Origin: an uncultured Rubritalea sp. | GTDB taxonomy: Bacteria > Verrucomicrobiota > Verrucomicrobiia > Verrucomicrobiales > Akkermansiaceae | Reading direction: 5' to 3' | Assembly (NCBI GenBank): GCA_937132085.1 | Contig: CAKZNV010000160.1 | Coordinates: forward strand, 1-35,501 | DNA length: 35,501 nt | Shown: positions 24,203 through 33,397 of the stretch, piece by piece | Numbering within the stretch: position 1 is the stretch's first letter | Layout of the letters: the number at the start of each line of letters is the position of its first letter | Position numbers and translations under genes: made by a program | The notes under the pieces: model-generated | The model's input: only the letters and a program-made list of their open reading frames with translations | Databases searched by the model: none | What the model was told of the DNA's origin: nothing

Positions 24203-26607
24203 AACGTAAAATTTACACCTCTCTCTCTCTCAGTTTATTGGCGCTCAATGTAAATGTCTTGAATGCTCAGGCTCCTGAGGCTCTTGTTGTTGAAGAACCT
24301 GTGGCGGAGGCTCAGCCAGAACTGAAGGAAGATCCTGCTCAAGATTACTTTGAGCGTGGTAATCAGCTGTATAAAGCGGCCAACGAAGCGAAGGATTTGA
24401 GGATTAAAGAACGGTATTTCGAGAGAGCTATTCCTATCTTTAGAAATTATATTAAAACCTATCCTAAGCATAAAAACACTCAGATGGCTTGGTATTATCT
24501 AGGTGAGTCCTACTACCAAACGGGTGAGGTGAAGACTGCTACAGAGACGTTTAAGACCATTATTAAATTTTATAAAACGGGAACGTTTGTTTCTGCATCT
24601 GCTTACCGTTTAGCTCATGATAATTATAGCTTAAAGAATTACGATACGGCGGCTCAATACTTTGCTATATCGGCTAAAAACTCTAGTAATGAGGCAGACA
24701 AAACGAGGTCGATTTTCTACCAAGCTCAGAGTTTAACTATCGCAGGTAAATCAAAAGAAGCTGTTGTTCTATATGGAGCAGTGTCAAAAATTGTGGCTGA
24801 TAATCCTTATCGTGAACGTGCTGCTTTGACCTATGCTAAGTTGTTATTAAGAGAATCTGAGTATGAAAAAGCTCTTGTTGCATGTGAGTCGCTGCTGATC
24901 CCAAGTCAGAGCGAAGATGTGAAGGCGGAAGCTGCTTATTATGCTGGTTTTTCAGCGAATGGAGCAGGGAAGAAAGAACAGGCTGAAAAGTATTATAACA
25001 TGAGTCTTCTGAGTAATTCAGACAAGTGGAAAGGCCAAGCTCAGACAGGTCTGATGGGAATACGTTTTGTCGAGAGAGACTTTGAGGGCGTGCTTAAATT
25101 AGCACGACTTGGTAAGTTTGAGATGGCGCCTAAATTTAAAGCCAAGCAAGGAATCATCGTGGGGCAGTCGTATTACCAGATGAAACGATACGCTAGCGCT
25201 ATCGAATATTTTATAGATGTAGAAAAAAGTGCAGCAGGAACGGACGAGGCATTCAATGCTGGTTATTATAAGTTACTGAGTTTTTATAATTTGAAAACTG
25301 GCGGCATGGGACCAAGAGTCGATCGATTTTTGCAGAACTACGCAGTAGGTAGAGGTAAACATAAGTTTATCCATCAGGCTCTACTGATGAAAGCTGAGAA
25401 TCTCTATATCGCGAAAAAGTATAAAGAAGCCGCAGACGTTTATGCTGATATTAATACAGAATTAATCGATAAAAAATATCATGAAGGAGTGAGCTATAGA
25501 AAAGGTAGCTGCCTCGCTAAGGTAGAGAATCATGCTGGTGCAGCAAATGCATTTACTTCATTCATCGCGGCATTCCCAGAGGCTGAAAATATCCAGGAAG
25601 CGTATCTTATCCGTGCAAGCTCGTATGCGATGTTAGATGATCGAGGCAAGGCGCTAAGAGATTATGATCAGGTGATTAAAGATGCACCGACAACGAAGAA
25701 TGCATCGATAGCTCTTCAGAGAAGTGCTCAAATTCAGCTGCTCAATAAGAACTACACGGATATGATAGTGCGCTATGAACAGCTGCTAAAAGAGTATCCG
25801 AAACTACCGGCGAAGGTGCAGGCTAATGCTTATTACTGGATTGGCCGTGGCTATTTTAAAAGCAAGAAATACGAAGATGGAATCAAGAATCTCGATCAGT
25901 GCAGAAAGCTAGATGCTGGTAGCTATAAGAAGCAGATTTCAATGCTCAGGGTGATAGGGCATTTCAGCCTACGAAATGTGAAAGAGACTGTCGAGGCTGT
26001 GACAGATGCAGAGAAAAATGGTCTTGGAAAGAAAGTGCCTCTCAATATCTATCGCTGGCTTGGTGGTGAGTTTTATAACAATGATGAATTTGCCAAAGCA
26101 TCTGAGTATCTCAAAAAAGGAGTGGAGCACGGAGCTGCTAAAGCGACACCGATTCCTATCTGGAGAGTGCTCTCTAAAGCGCAAATGAAAGCTGAACTTT
26201 ATCAAGATGCTTTTCTATCCGTGAGTAATCTTCTTAGTCTTGAAGATGATAAATCGAGACAAGTGGATGCTCTGTTAGATAAGGCTAAGATTCAGGCTAT
26301 GCTAGGTAAGACCGGTGACTCGAAAAGAACTGCTGAGTCTGCTCTGGAGATGAATCCTACGGGTAAGACACAAGCTGAGTTGCTCAAGATAGTCGGTGAC
26401 TTTTACTTTATCATTAGTGAGCATAAAGAGGCTGCTATCCGCTATGTTCTCCTCGTTGATATGGCTGAGAACTTAGAGTTCCATCCTCAAGTATTGGATA
26501 GGCTCGCGGTCTGTTTAGCGAAGCTAGGTGACACTGCCGAATCTGAGCGATATGCGTCTAAGTTGAAGACTGTCTACCCTAAATATAAACGAGAAGCTGC
26601 TCAGTAA
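24199..26607 (+). CDS. Large secreted tetratricopeptide-repeat protein of the ExbBD operon
   Basis: This 802-aa protein has a signal peptide (about 1-24, ending LNAQ) and is otherwise a long series of TPR-like helical pairs. Recognisable units include YFERAIPIFRNYIKTYPKHKNTQMAWYYLGESYY near the start and ALRDYDQVIKDAPTTKNASIAL further on. The repeats resemble those of periplasmic TPR proteins such as YbgF/CpoB, which work with the Tol system and cell-wall synthesis. The ATG overlaps the stop of the preceding gene (ATGA), so translation is probably coupled. The likely role is a periplasmic or outer-membrane scaffold energised by, or organising, the ExbBD motor; this is inferred from position. 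Confidence 0.85.
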   Translation: MKRKIYTSLSLSLLALNVNVLNAQAPEALVVEEPVAEAQPELKEDPAQDYFERGNQLYKAANEAKDLRIKERYFERAIPIFRNYIKTYPKHKNTQMAWYYLGESYYQTGEVKTATETFKTIIKFYKTGTFVSASAYRLAHDNYSLKNYDTAAQYFAISAKNSSNEADKTRSIFYQAQSLTIAGKSKEAVVLYGAVSKIVADNPYRERAALTYAKLLLRESEYEKALVACESLLIPSQSEDVKAEAAYYAGFSANGAGKKEQAEKYYNMSLLSNSDKWKGQAQTGLMGIRFVERDFEGVLKLARLGKFEMAPKFKAKQGIIVGQSYYQMKRYASAIEYFIDVEKSAAGTDEAFNAGYYKLLSFYNLKTGGMGPRVDRFLQNYAVGRGKHKFIHQALLMKAENLYIAKKYKEAADVYADINTELIDKKYHEGVSYRKGSCLAKVENHAGAANAFTSFIAAFPEAENIQEAYLIRASSYAMLDDRGKALRDYDQVIKDAPTTKNASIALQRSAQIQLLNKNYTDMIVRYEQLLKEYPKLPAKVQANAYYWIGRGYFKSKKYEDGIKNLDQCRKLDAGSYKKQISMLRVIGHFSLRNVKETVEAVTDAEKNGLGKKVPLNIYRWLGGEFYNNDEFAKASEYLKKGVEHGAAKATPIPIWRVLSKAQMKAELYQDAFLSVSNLLSLEDDKSRQVDALLDKAKIQAMLGKTGDSKRTAESALEMNPTGKTQAELLKIVGDFYFIISEHKEAAIRYVLLVDMAENLEFHPQVLDRLAVCLAKLGDTAESERYASKLKTVYPKYKREAAQ

Positions 26608-26737
26608 GTTTTTTTGACTAAAGGTTATTTGTGTGTTTTTAGATTGCCATAAGGGCATTCTTTCCTAGGCTGTTAGTTTATCTGTTGGAAAAAATATTTT
26701 CTGCGGAATTCATACTAACCCAAACACACATATATAC

Positions 26738-28819
26738 ATGGAAGAATTATATTTTATGACCCCTTTAGCTGGCATTATTGGTCTGCTAATAGCTGCGGTA
26801 ATATTAGTCTCTATCGTCAAGAAACCCGGCGGTGAAGGAAAGGTGGCGGAAATCGCCGAGAAGATCCATAAGGGGGCGATGGTGTTCATGAAGCGTGAGT
26901 TTATTCTCATCTCCATCTTCGCAGCAGTGATCGCGTTAGCTTTATTTTTCTTCCAAGATCAGGCCTACGGAAAGCTTCAGGCAGGTGCGTTCTTGTTCGG
27001 TTGTATCGCTTCTTCTTTTGCCGGATTTGTCGGTATGTATACAGCGACTAAAGCAAATGTGAGAACTACGATTGCAGCTAAGGATGAAGGCGCAGCAGCG
27101 GCTCTCAACGTAGCATTTTTCGGTGGCTCAGTGATGGGTCTCACAGTGGCTTCGATGGGCTTGATCGGTCTCGGTGTTCTATTCTGGAAGTTCTCGGGTT
27201 CTAGTCATGTAGCGGAAATCATGGAAGGCTTCGCAATGGGAGCTTCACTCGTTGCTCTCTTCTACCGTGTAGGTGGTGGTATTTTCACTAAGGCTGCTGA
27301 TGTCGGCGCTGACCTTGTTGGTAAAGTCGAAGCAGGAATTCCTGAAGATGATCCACGTAACCCTGGTGTGATTGCTGATAATGTTGGAGACAACGTTGGC
27401 GACGTAGCAGGTATGGGATCAGATATTTTTGAATCATACTGTGGAGCTCAGATTGCAACAATTGCGATCGCAGGAGCTGTAGCAGTCCGTGCTGTGGAAA
27501 CTGGTGGCCACGCCCTTCTTGATAAAGTGGGTGCTACTATAGAACAAGCTCAGTCACTCATGTTCTTGCCACTCGCACTAACGACTGTTGGTCTGTTTTG
27601 TTCATTACTAGGTATCTTACTCGTGAAGGCTATGTCTTCTAAAGATCCAGCCTCAGCGCTGCGTATCGGAACCATAGGTTCAGCCATTATTTTCATCGGT
27701 GCGGCCTTTGCGGTTTGCGCTAATTTCGGACTTAACAGCAACCCAGCTATCGCCGTTCTTTGTGGTGCAGTTGGAGGTATCGTTATCGGTCTTGTGACTG
27801 AGCACTACACTGGTGGTAAGCCGATCCGCGATATAGCGGCTCAGGGTGAAACTGGTGTGGCTACTGTCATGATCGCAGGTCTTTCAGTAGGTCTCCGCTC
27901 AGTAGCGATCCCGCTCCTCACGCTCTCAGCGACTATTTACGCATCTTACCAAGCAGCCGGTCTCTACGGAGTAGGTCTAGCCGCTGTAGGTATGCTCGGA
28001 ACAGTAGGTATCACAATGGCTATCGACGCCTACGGACCAGTAGCGGATAACGCTGGTGGAATCGCAGAAATGGCAGCTATGGGACCTGAAACACGTAAGA
28101 TCACAGATGGTCTGGATGCTGTAGGTAACACTACTGCTGCTATTGGAAAAGGCTTTGCTATCGGTGCTGCTGGACTCGCAGCACTCGCTCTCATTACCGC
28201 ATTCATTCAGAAAGCAAATATCCAGAACTTCAACTTCCTAGATGAAAATGTGCTTTCTACCTTCTTCGTGGGACTCTTCCTCGGAGGCATTGTGCCATTC
28301 CTCAATGGAGCGATCACCATGAACGCTGTGGGTGAAGCTGCTTTCGAAATGATCACTGAGATCCGCCGTCAATTTAGAGAAATCCCAGGACTTCTCGAAG
28401 GTAAAGAAGGCGCAGAGCCAGACTCTGACAAGTGTGTAGATATCGCTACAGCTGCAGCAACAAAGCGTATGATCTTACCAGCGATCCTCGCAGTGGGAAC
28501 ACCGCTAGCAGTTGGATTCGGGTTCAAAGCTATTGGTGGTGGAGACACCGGAGCGATCGCCCTCACAGGCTGTCTCATCGGAGCTCTTCTCGGCTGTATC
28601 CTCATGGCTCTTATGATGTCAAATGCAGGTGGAGCATGGGACAACGCTAAGAAATACGTAGAAGATGGCCACCACGGCGGCAAGGGCTCACCTGTCCATG
28701 AAGCCTGTGTGGTTGGAGATACTGTTGGTGATCCATTTAAGGACACCTCAGGCCCATCTATGAACATCATTATCAACGTAATGGCAATCGTTTCACTAGT
28801 GATCGCAGGACTACTCTAA
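26738..28819 (+). CDS. hppA: K+-dependent membrane-bound ion-translocating pyrophosphatase
   Basis: This 693-aa protein with about 16 membrane helices hydrolyses pyrophosphate and pumps H+ or Na+ across the inner membrane. The substrate motifs DVGADLVGKVE (188-198) and DNVGDNVGDVAGMGSD (214-229) are intact, with the second set (DAYGPVADNAGG and VGDTVGDPFKDTSGPS) further on. In GNTTAAIGKG (463-472) the residue after GNTT is Ala rather than Lys, which marks the K+-stimulated subfamily. Many of these pump Na+, but the ion cannot be decided by eye. The start is uncertain: ATG 26738 has no ribosome binding site, while ATG 26756 has GGAAG about 10 bases ahead. A terminator follows. Confidence 0.95.
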   Translation: MEELYFMTPLAGIIGLLIAAVILVSIVKKPGGEGKVAEIAEKIHKGAMVFMKREFILISIFAAVIALALFFFQDQAYGKLQAGAFLFGCIASSFAGFVGMYTATKANVRTTIAAKDEGAAAALNVAFFGGSVMGLTVASMGLIGLGVLFWKFSGSSHVAEIMEGFAMGASLVALFYRVGGGIFTKAADVGADLVGKVEAGIPEDDPRNPGVIADNVGDNVGDVAGMGSDIFESYCGAQIATIAIAGAVAVRAVETGGHALLDKVGATIEQAQSLMFLPLALTTVGLFCSLLGILLVKAMSSKDPASALRIGTIGSAIIFIGAAFAVCANFGLNSNPAIAVLCGAVGGIVIGLVTEHYTGGKPIRDIAAQGETGVATVMIAGLSVGLRSVAIPLLTLSATIYASYQAAGLYGVGLAAVGMLGTVGITMAIDAYGPVADNAGGIAEMAAMGPETRKITDGLDAVGNTTAAIGKGFAIGAAGLAALALITAFIQKANIQNFNFLDENVLSTFFVGLFLGGIVPFLNGAITMNAVGEAAFEMITEIRRQFREIPGLLEGKEGAEPDSDKCVDIATAAATKRMILPAILAVGTPLAVGFGFKAIGGGDTGAIALTGCLIGALLGCILMALMMSNAGGAWDNAKKYVEDGHHGGKGSPVHEACVVGDTVGDPFKDTSGPSMNIIINVMAIVSLVIAGLL

Positions 28820-28848
28820 AGCAGTCTAACAGAATTATAAAATAACCA

Positions 28849-28878
28849 AAGTCGTTCAGGAAACTGAGCGACTTTTTT
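28849..28878 (+). terminator. Rho-independent terminator after hppA
   Basis: An 11-bp stem (28849-28859 with 28864-28873, one G-T wobble and GAAA loop) runs into a six-T tract. The T tract overlaps the stop codon of the convergent exonuclease gene at 28877-28879. Confidence 0.85.
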
Positions 28879-29389
28879 ATGCTTCGTGGCAGAGTTGATA
28901 AGCCCTCATTAGAGCCTTCACATCTACAGTAGCACGATGTTGATCACCGAGCTCTTTGAATGCCTGTTCCATGAACCGTTCGTAGTTGCTCTGACCGTCA
29001 TTAAGCTCGAAGTTACGATAGATCTTTTTGATGTCTGAAATGCCTTTGACTGTGAATGGGCGTTTTCTACCAGCGGTATCGTAGAGCTTGTCCAGCCATT
29101 GTCGTTCGTAGTATGGCGCATCTGAGTAAATATGACTTCCTGAGAGCACTGCATCGAGACGATCACAAGCTTCATGTATGCTGATGCCGTTCTTGTTTAG
29201 CTCTTCATGTTTAATTCTATGCAGATGCTCAGCTTCTATACTCCAGTATGTCCACTCGGAGACTGGAGTAATAAGAAATGAAGTGATTTCACCAGAAGCA
29301 TCATTCCAAGCAATCTCAATGGGGTAAGATTCTATTACTAACCCAGAGGCTTCAATGTCGAGAAATATGGGATAATGTAAGAGGCTCAT
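28877..29389 (-). CDS. DEDDh-type 3'-5' exonuclease-like protein
   Basis: This 170-aa protein consists of an exonuclease domain only. The metal-binding residues of the DEDDh class can be seen in order: Asp11 and Glu13 in FLDIEASG, Asp90 in YSDAPYYE, and His151 with Asp156 in HRATVDV (HxAxxD). The family includes RNase T, oligoribonuclease and the DnaQ proofreading subunit, acting on DNA or RNA 3' ends. There is no clamp-binding or helicase extension, so the substrate is open. It resembles the small stand-alone 3'-5' exonucleases annotated in many genomes. The gene is convergent with hppA and looks monocistronic. Confidence 0.82.
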   Translation of the reverse strand: MSLLHYPIFLDIEASGLVIESYPIEIAWNDASGEITSFLITPVSEWTYWSIEAEHLHRIKHEELNKNGISIHEACDRLDAVLSGSHIYSDAPYYERQWLDKLYDTAGRKRPFTVKGISDIKKIYRNFELNDGQSNYERFMEQAFKELGDQHRATVDVKALMRAYQLCHEA

Positions 29390-29595
29390 ACCTAGAAAAA
29401 TTAGTATAATGAGTAGTAGTATTCTAGATAAAAATTCCCTTATTTGTAGTGCTATGAATTAAAAAAATATCATTCTTCTAGTATTGGGAAATAGTGCTCT
29501 GATTGAGGAGTGAATGAGTTTAAAGAATATTTACTATTAACTTTTCGATAGAGACTATTTGCTGTAAGTAGTTAATTACAAACAAAAGATTACCC

Positions 29596-29982
29596 ATGAA
29601 ATTCCTTTATCCACTCATATTGATCGGCGCTCTCAGCAGCTGTGGGGTGACTGATAAATATAAAAACAATCCGAACCTACCGTATTCAGCGACTAAATAT
29701 GATGTAGATAGATTGAAAAGGGAGGGGCCAGTGAAGCCTCAGGCAGGAGCTTATAATACAGTTTATAATAAGATGAATAAGCCACTGCTTTCACTGGATT
29801 TACCAGTGTCGTTTGTGGCTGATACGGTGACATTTCCTTACGATGTTTATAAGTTGATCAAGAAGTCCTATGCCAATCAAGATGGTGGAAATATAGACGA
29901 CGACTCAGGCTTCATGGAAGATCCTTATGATCCTGCCAATGATCCTTATTTAAACGATACAGAGACTCTAGGGGATAATTAA
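29596..29982 (+). CDS. Small lipoprotein, YceK/YidQ-like
   Basis: This 128-aa protein has a lipoprotein signal peptide ending ALSSC (Cys16), so it is probably lipid-anchored in the envelope. The stretch PLLSLDLPVSFVADTVTFPYDVY (about 58-80) resembles the core of the YceK/YidQ lipoprotein family (LPxSLVADTxxLPYD). The C-terminus is acidic and probably disordered. The function of this family is unknown. The 206-base gap upstream shows no other feature. Confidence 0.75.
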   Translation: MKFLYPLILIGALSSCGVTDKYKNNPNLPYSATKYDVDRLKREGPVKPQAGAYNTVYNKMNKPLLSLDLPVSFVADTVTFPYDVYKLIKKSYANQDGGNIDDDSGFMEDPYDPANDPYLNDTETLGDN

Positions 29983-30017
29983 CGATATCAGCATCAGCTA
30001 TCTGAATCGTTGAAGCT

Positions 30018-30047
30018 AGTCGCCTCTCCTCGGTGGCCGAGGCGACT
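30018..30047. terminator. Hairpin between convergent lipoprotein and sialic-acid lyase genes
   Basis: AGTCGCCTC (30018-30026) pairs with GAGGCGACT (30039-30047), a GC-rich 9-bp stem. No clean T-run follows on either strand, so it is only a probable bidirectional terminator. Confidence 0.5.
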
Positions 30048-30062
30048 ATAAAAATGAAGTTT

Positions 30063-30992
30063 TTAGGCGATACTTGGGTTCAAGTATGGCTCAACACCAG
30101 TTTCCATGAGCTTGTCCCATAGAGCGTCAGCTTGTGACTGAGGAACTTCAGGGAATGGAGCGCGGCATGGTCCAGTAGGAACGCCGAGTTTAGTGATGAT
30201 TTGTTTCACAGCTGGGTGGTAGCTGTTAGAGTTATTACAGATCACACGCACTACGTTTTCTGAGATCTTCTGTAGCTCAGTCGCTCCAGCTGTATCACCA
30301 GCCTTGTAGCGTTTGATGAGTTCAGTATAGAGAGGAGCCATGAAGTTAAATGTGCTTCCTACAAAGCCTTGTGAACCGCAAACAAGACCGCTGAGTAGCA
30401 TCTCGTCAACACCGAATACCATGTCGAACTTACCGTCGAGAAGCTCCTGGCCACCCATGAAGTCATGGATACAAGGGTTTGTGAACTTAACTCCACGTAG
30501 GTTAGGGATCTCTTCGCTAGCTTGTGTGAGGAAATCATTTAGGCCTACATTGACACCAGAAAGTCCTGGGATATGGTAGTAGTAGAATGGAATATCAGGT
30601 GCTCCTGCTGCAATGATCTTCATGGACTGAACGAGTGCTTCAGTAGTTCCGACTGGGAAATAAGTAGGGCTGATCGCTGAAGTTGCTTTAGCGCCTACAC
30701 TTTGAGCATGTGCTGCTAGTTCGGCAGCTTCATAGACACTATTGTGACCTACGTGAACAATGAGATCCATTTTGTCTTGAGCTGCTTTAGCATAATGCTC
30801 TGTGACAAGACGACGTTCTGCGCCTGTTAGGTGAGCGCCTTCTCCAGTAGAGCCGCAATTGAAGATTCCAGATGCTCCAGCTTTGAGCAAAAACTCTCCC
30901 ATAGGGGCGATGGCATCGTAATTTACCGAGAAATCGTCGTTCATCGGAGTGTAAGCCGCAGGGATGAGACCTGTTATGTTGTATGTGTTCAT
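30063..30992 (-). CDS. nanA: N-acetylneuraminate lyase (DapA/NanA aldolase family)
   Basis: This 309-aa TIM-barrel aldolase cleaves sialic acid to N-acetylmannosamine and pyruvate. Family marks are GSTGE at 47-51 (pyruvate carboxylate site), Tyr139 in YYYHIPGLSGV (137-147) and the Schiff-base Lys169 in RGVKFTN. The YYYHIPxLxGV and FGVDEMLLSGLVCGSQGFVGSTFN stretches are those of N-acetylneuraminate lyases rather than dihydrodipicolinate synthase. A divergently transcribed sialidase gene next to it supports the substrate. The enzymes for the next step (ManNAc kinase or epimerase) are not in the window. Confidence 0.9.
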   Translation of the reverse strand: MNTYNITGLIPAAYTPMNDDFSVNYDAIAPMGEFLLKAGASGIFNCGSTGEGAHLTGAERRLVTEHYAKAAQDKMDLIVHVGHNSVYEAAELAAHAQSVGAKATSAISPTYFPVGTTEALVQSMKIIAAGAPDIPFYYYHIPGLSGVNVGLNDFLTQASEEIPNLRGVKFTNPCIHDFMGGQELLDGKFDMVFGVDEMLLSGLVCGSQGFVGSTFNFMAPLYTELIKRYKAGDTAGATELQKISENVVRVICNNSNSYHPAVKQIITKLGVPTGPCRAPFPEVPQSQADALWDKLMETGVEPYLNPSIA

Positions 30993-31170
30993 ATGTTAGT
31001 GAATGAAAATTCCATTTTTCTAAGCATTTAGCTAGGATTTGTCGGTGGTGTTAAAAGTAATCCAGTTGTAGTCTTGTTCTATTTTAGTTGAAAAGTGGTT
31101 TTATCTACCTACTAGATCTCCATTGTTGTATTCTTATAAGTAATATCTAATGCTAGAGCTAGAGTTATTT

Positions 31171-33378
31171 ATGAAAAACATTATTATACAGACTATCATT
31201 GTTAGTTGCTCAGCATGTATTGGCTTTGCACAAGTGATCACGCTTGAGAAAAAGGTGGTCAATCAGCCAGGTCAGTTCTTGTCTTCCTATGAGGGGATCG
31301 AATTACCAGAAGGAATGGTCGTGCAAGGGTCTCAGGTGCATTACAAGGCATCGGTTACAGGGATGGATGCTGCGACTACTAAGTTTCATTACACTTTTAA
31401 GCAGAAGCGTGGTGATGTTGCTTTCAAGAAAGGTCTATCCAACAAGAATTCATTTAAAGCTGACTGGTATGGAGAGAATATCATCGTAGTCACAGCGATG
31501 GATGCTTCCGGTAAAACAGCGAAAAAAGAAGATTCAGTGATTTGTGAGTTTGCTTCTCGCAGAGTGCAGGGCGGCGATGCGGAGAGTCTCCCAGAAGAGT
31601 ATCGTAAGAGTATTCGTAGAGGAGATATCCATGATATCCGTAAGAAAGAAAAGGGCATGGCGTATCTTCCTGTAGATATTTCACGTGGAGATAAGGACTC
31701 AGATCAGATGAAGATGGGGTTCTTTGAGTGCACTGAACCACGTATTTTCAAGACATCAAAAGGCACGCTTCTCACCATCACCCAAGCTAGAAGAATCGGT
31801 AGGAGTGATGCGCCTGAGGGACAAGCCATTCTTATCAAGCGCAGTGAAGACCAAGGTGCGACTTGGACACACGAAATGATGTTAGATCAAAATGGTAAGG
31901 ATGTCTGGGGTTACTCTGCAACGGTCGAAGTCGATGGTGTGATCTATTGTTACGTAGCAGCTGGCCATCCATCACATCAGAATTCAAATCTTACAGTTCG
32001 AGGTCTCTACTACTACACGAGTAAGGACGATGGTAAGACCTGGAGCACTCGCACTAGGCATGATCAGATTTCAGATGAAATGGGCTTAAAGGCTGGAGTG
32101 AAAATCCCTAACGGAACCTCACCGAACTGTAACATTCTGGTAGTGCCAGGATTAACTCTCGATGGCAAAGCTGCACCAGAAGGTCAGGGCTTACTACTCT
32201 CTACCTACGCTCACGGCTATCTCTGGGCTAGTATCAATGGCGGTAAAGAGTGGGTGATAGTTGGCAACAGCAAGGAAATGCGAAAACAAGAAGTTGAGAT
32301 TTTCAACGAGCTTGGTTGGTCCGTGTTAGATAATAAAGATGGTGACATTTATATGGTTTGGCGTAGGCAGGCATTCACTGGATTCAAGCTAGAATACATT
32401 ATGTCAAAGCATTTTAAATCTGGGCCAACTGGTATTGAAATAAAGAAGAACTACAATCAGGATTTAAAGAACCTCCTAGCGAGACGCTGCCATTTCGGCA
32501 TCAGAACTATCGACCATGGTAAGGATAAAGGTCACGTTCTGATGAATACGCAAGGCGCTGGCTCTCGTAATCACATCATTTTGGGGATGACGAAAACTCC
32601 AATCACCGATGACATCTCTGCTGGAATGTATGAGAAGGTTACCGTAATGGAAGACATCGCATGGGGATACTGTGATCTGGAGCATCTTCATACGAAAGAG
32701 CCAGGCTACGCAGGACTCGGGAAGGATGCCATTATCCTCTACGGAGAATCTGAGCCAGTGCATAATGAAACGCATCAGTTCATCCCGCTGAGTCCGAGTG
32801 GCAAAGGAAGAGACGAGCGCTACACTGCTACTTGTTTTATGCTCAGCATGGATTATTTCGACTTACTCAGTAAATTAGAAGCTAAGAAGAATTTCGTCGA
32901 TCCTACTCAGGTTTCCTTCGAGCCAAGCCAAGGTTTTGAAAAGTATAAGCAACAGAAGAGACACTATGATATCGCAGAACCGATCACTGATCATCAAGGC
33001 AATATCTGGAGTGATCTTGTCCTGTATAGCCGTGAAAAAGGAGTTGCTAAGACAGGGTCAAATTGCATCATGCTTGGTAACAAAGGAAACGACCTTCAGA
33101 CCACTAGCGTGAAATTGGCAAAGAAGAAGATCAGTAAAGTGAGCTTCTTCATCACCAGCTTTTCTGGGAAATCTAAGAACCTCACCCTCACCGTGGAATA
33201 CCGCACCAGCCCAACTGGAGCTTGGAAGACTGCTCTAACAGGCGACTACACTAAGAACCCTATCCCAACGAAATACGTAAAAGTAGAAGCTCCTCTTGAG
33301 GCTTCCGGAGAGATTGAAATCAGACTAGGTGTGAAAGGTGTCAGAGGCTTCCTCATCGATGACTTTAAAGTAGAGTGA
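31171..33378 (+). CDS. Secreted sialidase (BNR/Asp-box beta-propeller) with C-terminal beta domain
   Basis: This protein is predicted to release terminal sialic acids from glycans outside the cytoplasm. I start at the ATG at 31171 (735 aa), because it begins a clean signal peptide (MKNIIIQTIIVSCSACIGFAQ). The upstream ATG at 31150 would add acidic residues before it. An N-terminal beta domain of about 150 residues is followed by the propeller, with EPRIF (189-193) in place of the usual FRIP motif. Asp boxes are SEDQGATW (225-232), SKDDGKTW (284-291) and the weaker SINGGKEW (354-361). A C-terminal jelly-roll-like segment of about 170 residues ends the protein. It is divergent from the sialic-acid lyase. 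Strict sialidase activity is not proven by motifs alone. Confidence 0.82.
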   Translation: MKNIIIQTIIVSCSACIGFAQVITLEKKVVNQPGQFLSSYEGIELPEGMVVQGSQVHYKASVTGMDAATTKFHYTFKQKRGDVAFKKGLSNKNSFKADWYGENIIVVTAMDASGKTAKKEDSVICEFASRRVQGGDAESLPEEYRKSIRRGDIHDIRKKEKGMAYLPVDISRGDKDSDQMKMGFFECTEPRIFKTSKGTLLTITQARRIGRSDAPEGQAILIKRSEDQGATWTHEMMLDQNGKDVWGYSATVEVDGVIYCYVAAGHPSHQNSNLTVRGLYYYTSKDDGKTWSTRTRHDQISDEMGLKAGVKIPNGTSPNCNILVVPGLTLDGKAAPEGQGLLLSTYAHGYLWASINGGKEWVIVGNSKEMRKQEVEIFNELGWSVLDNKDGDIYMVWRRQAFTGFKLEYIMSKHFKSGPTGIEIKKNYNQDLKNLLARRCHFGIRTIDHGKDKGHVLMNTQGAGSRNHIILGMTKTPITDDISAGMYEKVTVMEDIAWGYCDLEHLHTKEPGYAGLGKDAIILYGESEPVHNETHQFIPLSPSGKGRDERYTATCFMLSMDYFDLLSKLEAKKNFVDPTQVSFEPSQGFEKYKQQKRHYDIAEPITDHQGNIWSDLVLYSREKGVAKTGSNCIMLGNKGNDLQTTSVKLAKKKISKVSFFITSFSGKSKNLTLTVEYRTSPTGAWKTALTGDYTKNPIPTKYVKVEAPLEASGEIEIRLGVKGVRGFLIDDFKVE

Positions 33379-33397
33379 TTCTAAAATAGAATCACTC
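33373..33397. terminator. Bidirectional hairpin overlapping both stop codons
   Basis: A perfect 11-bp stem GAGTGATTCTA/TAGAATCACTC (33373-33383 and 33387-33397) with an AAA loop contains the TGA of the sialidase (33376-33378) and the TAG of the convergent dehydrogenase (33381-33383). CTTT follows on the plus strand. The two genes are only two bases apart. Confidence 0.7.

Noticed and set aside
28369-28776. 135-aa minus-strand open frame inside hppA
   Set aside because: It is antisense to conserved pyrophosphatase motifs and Pro/Ser-rich in the manner of a shadow frame.
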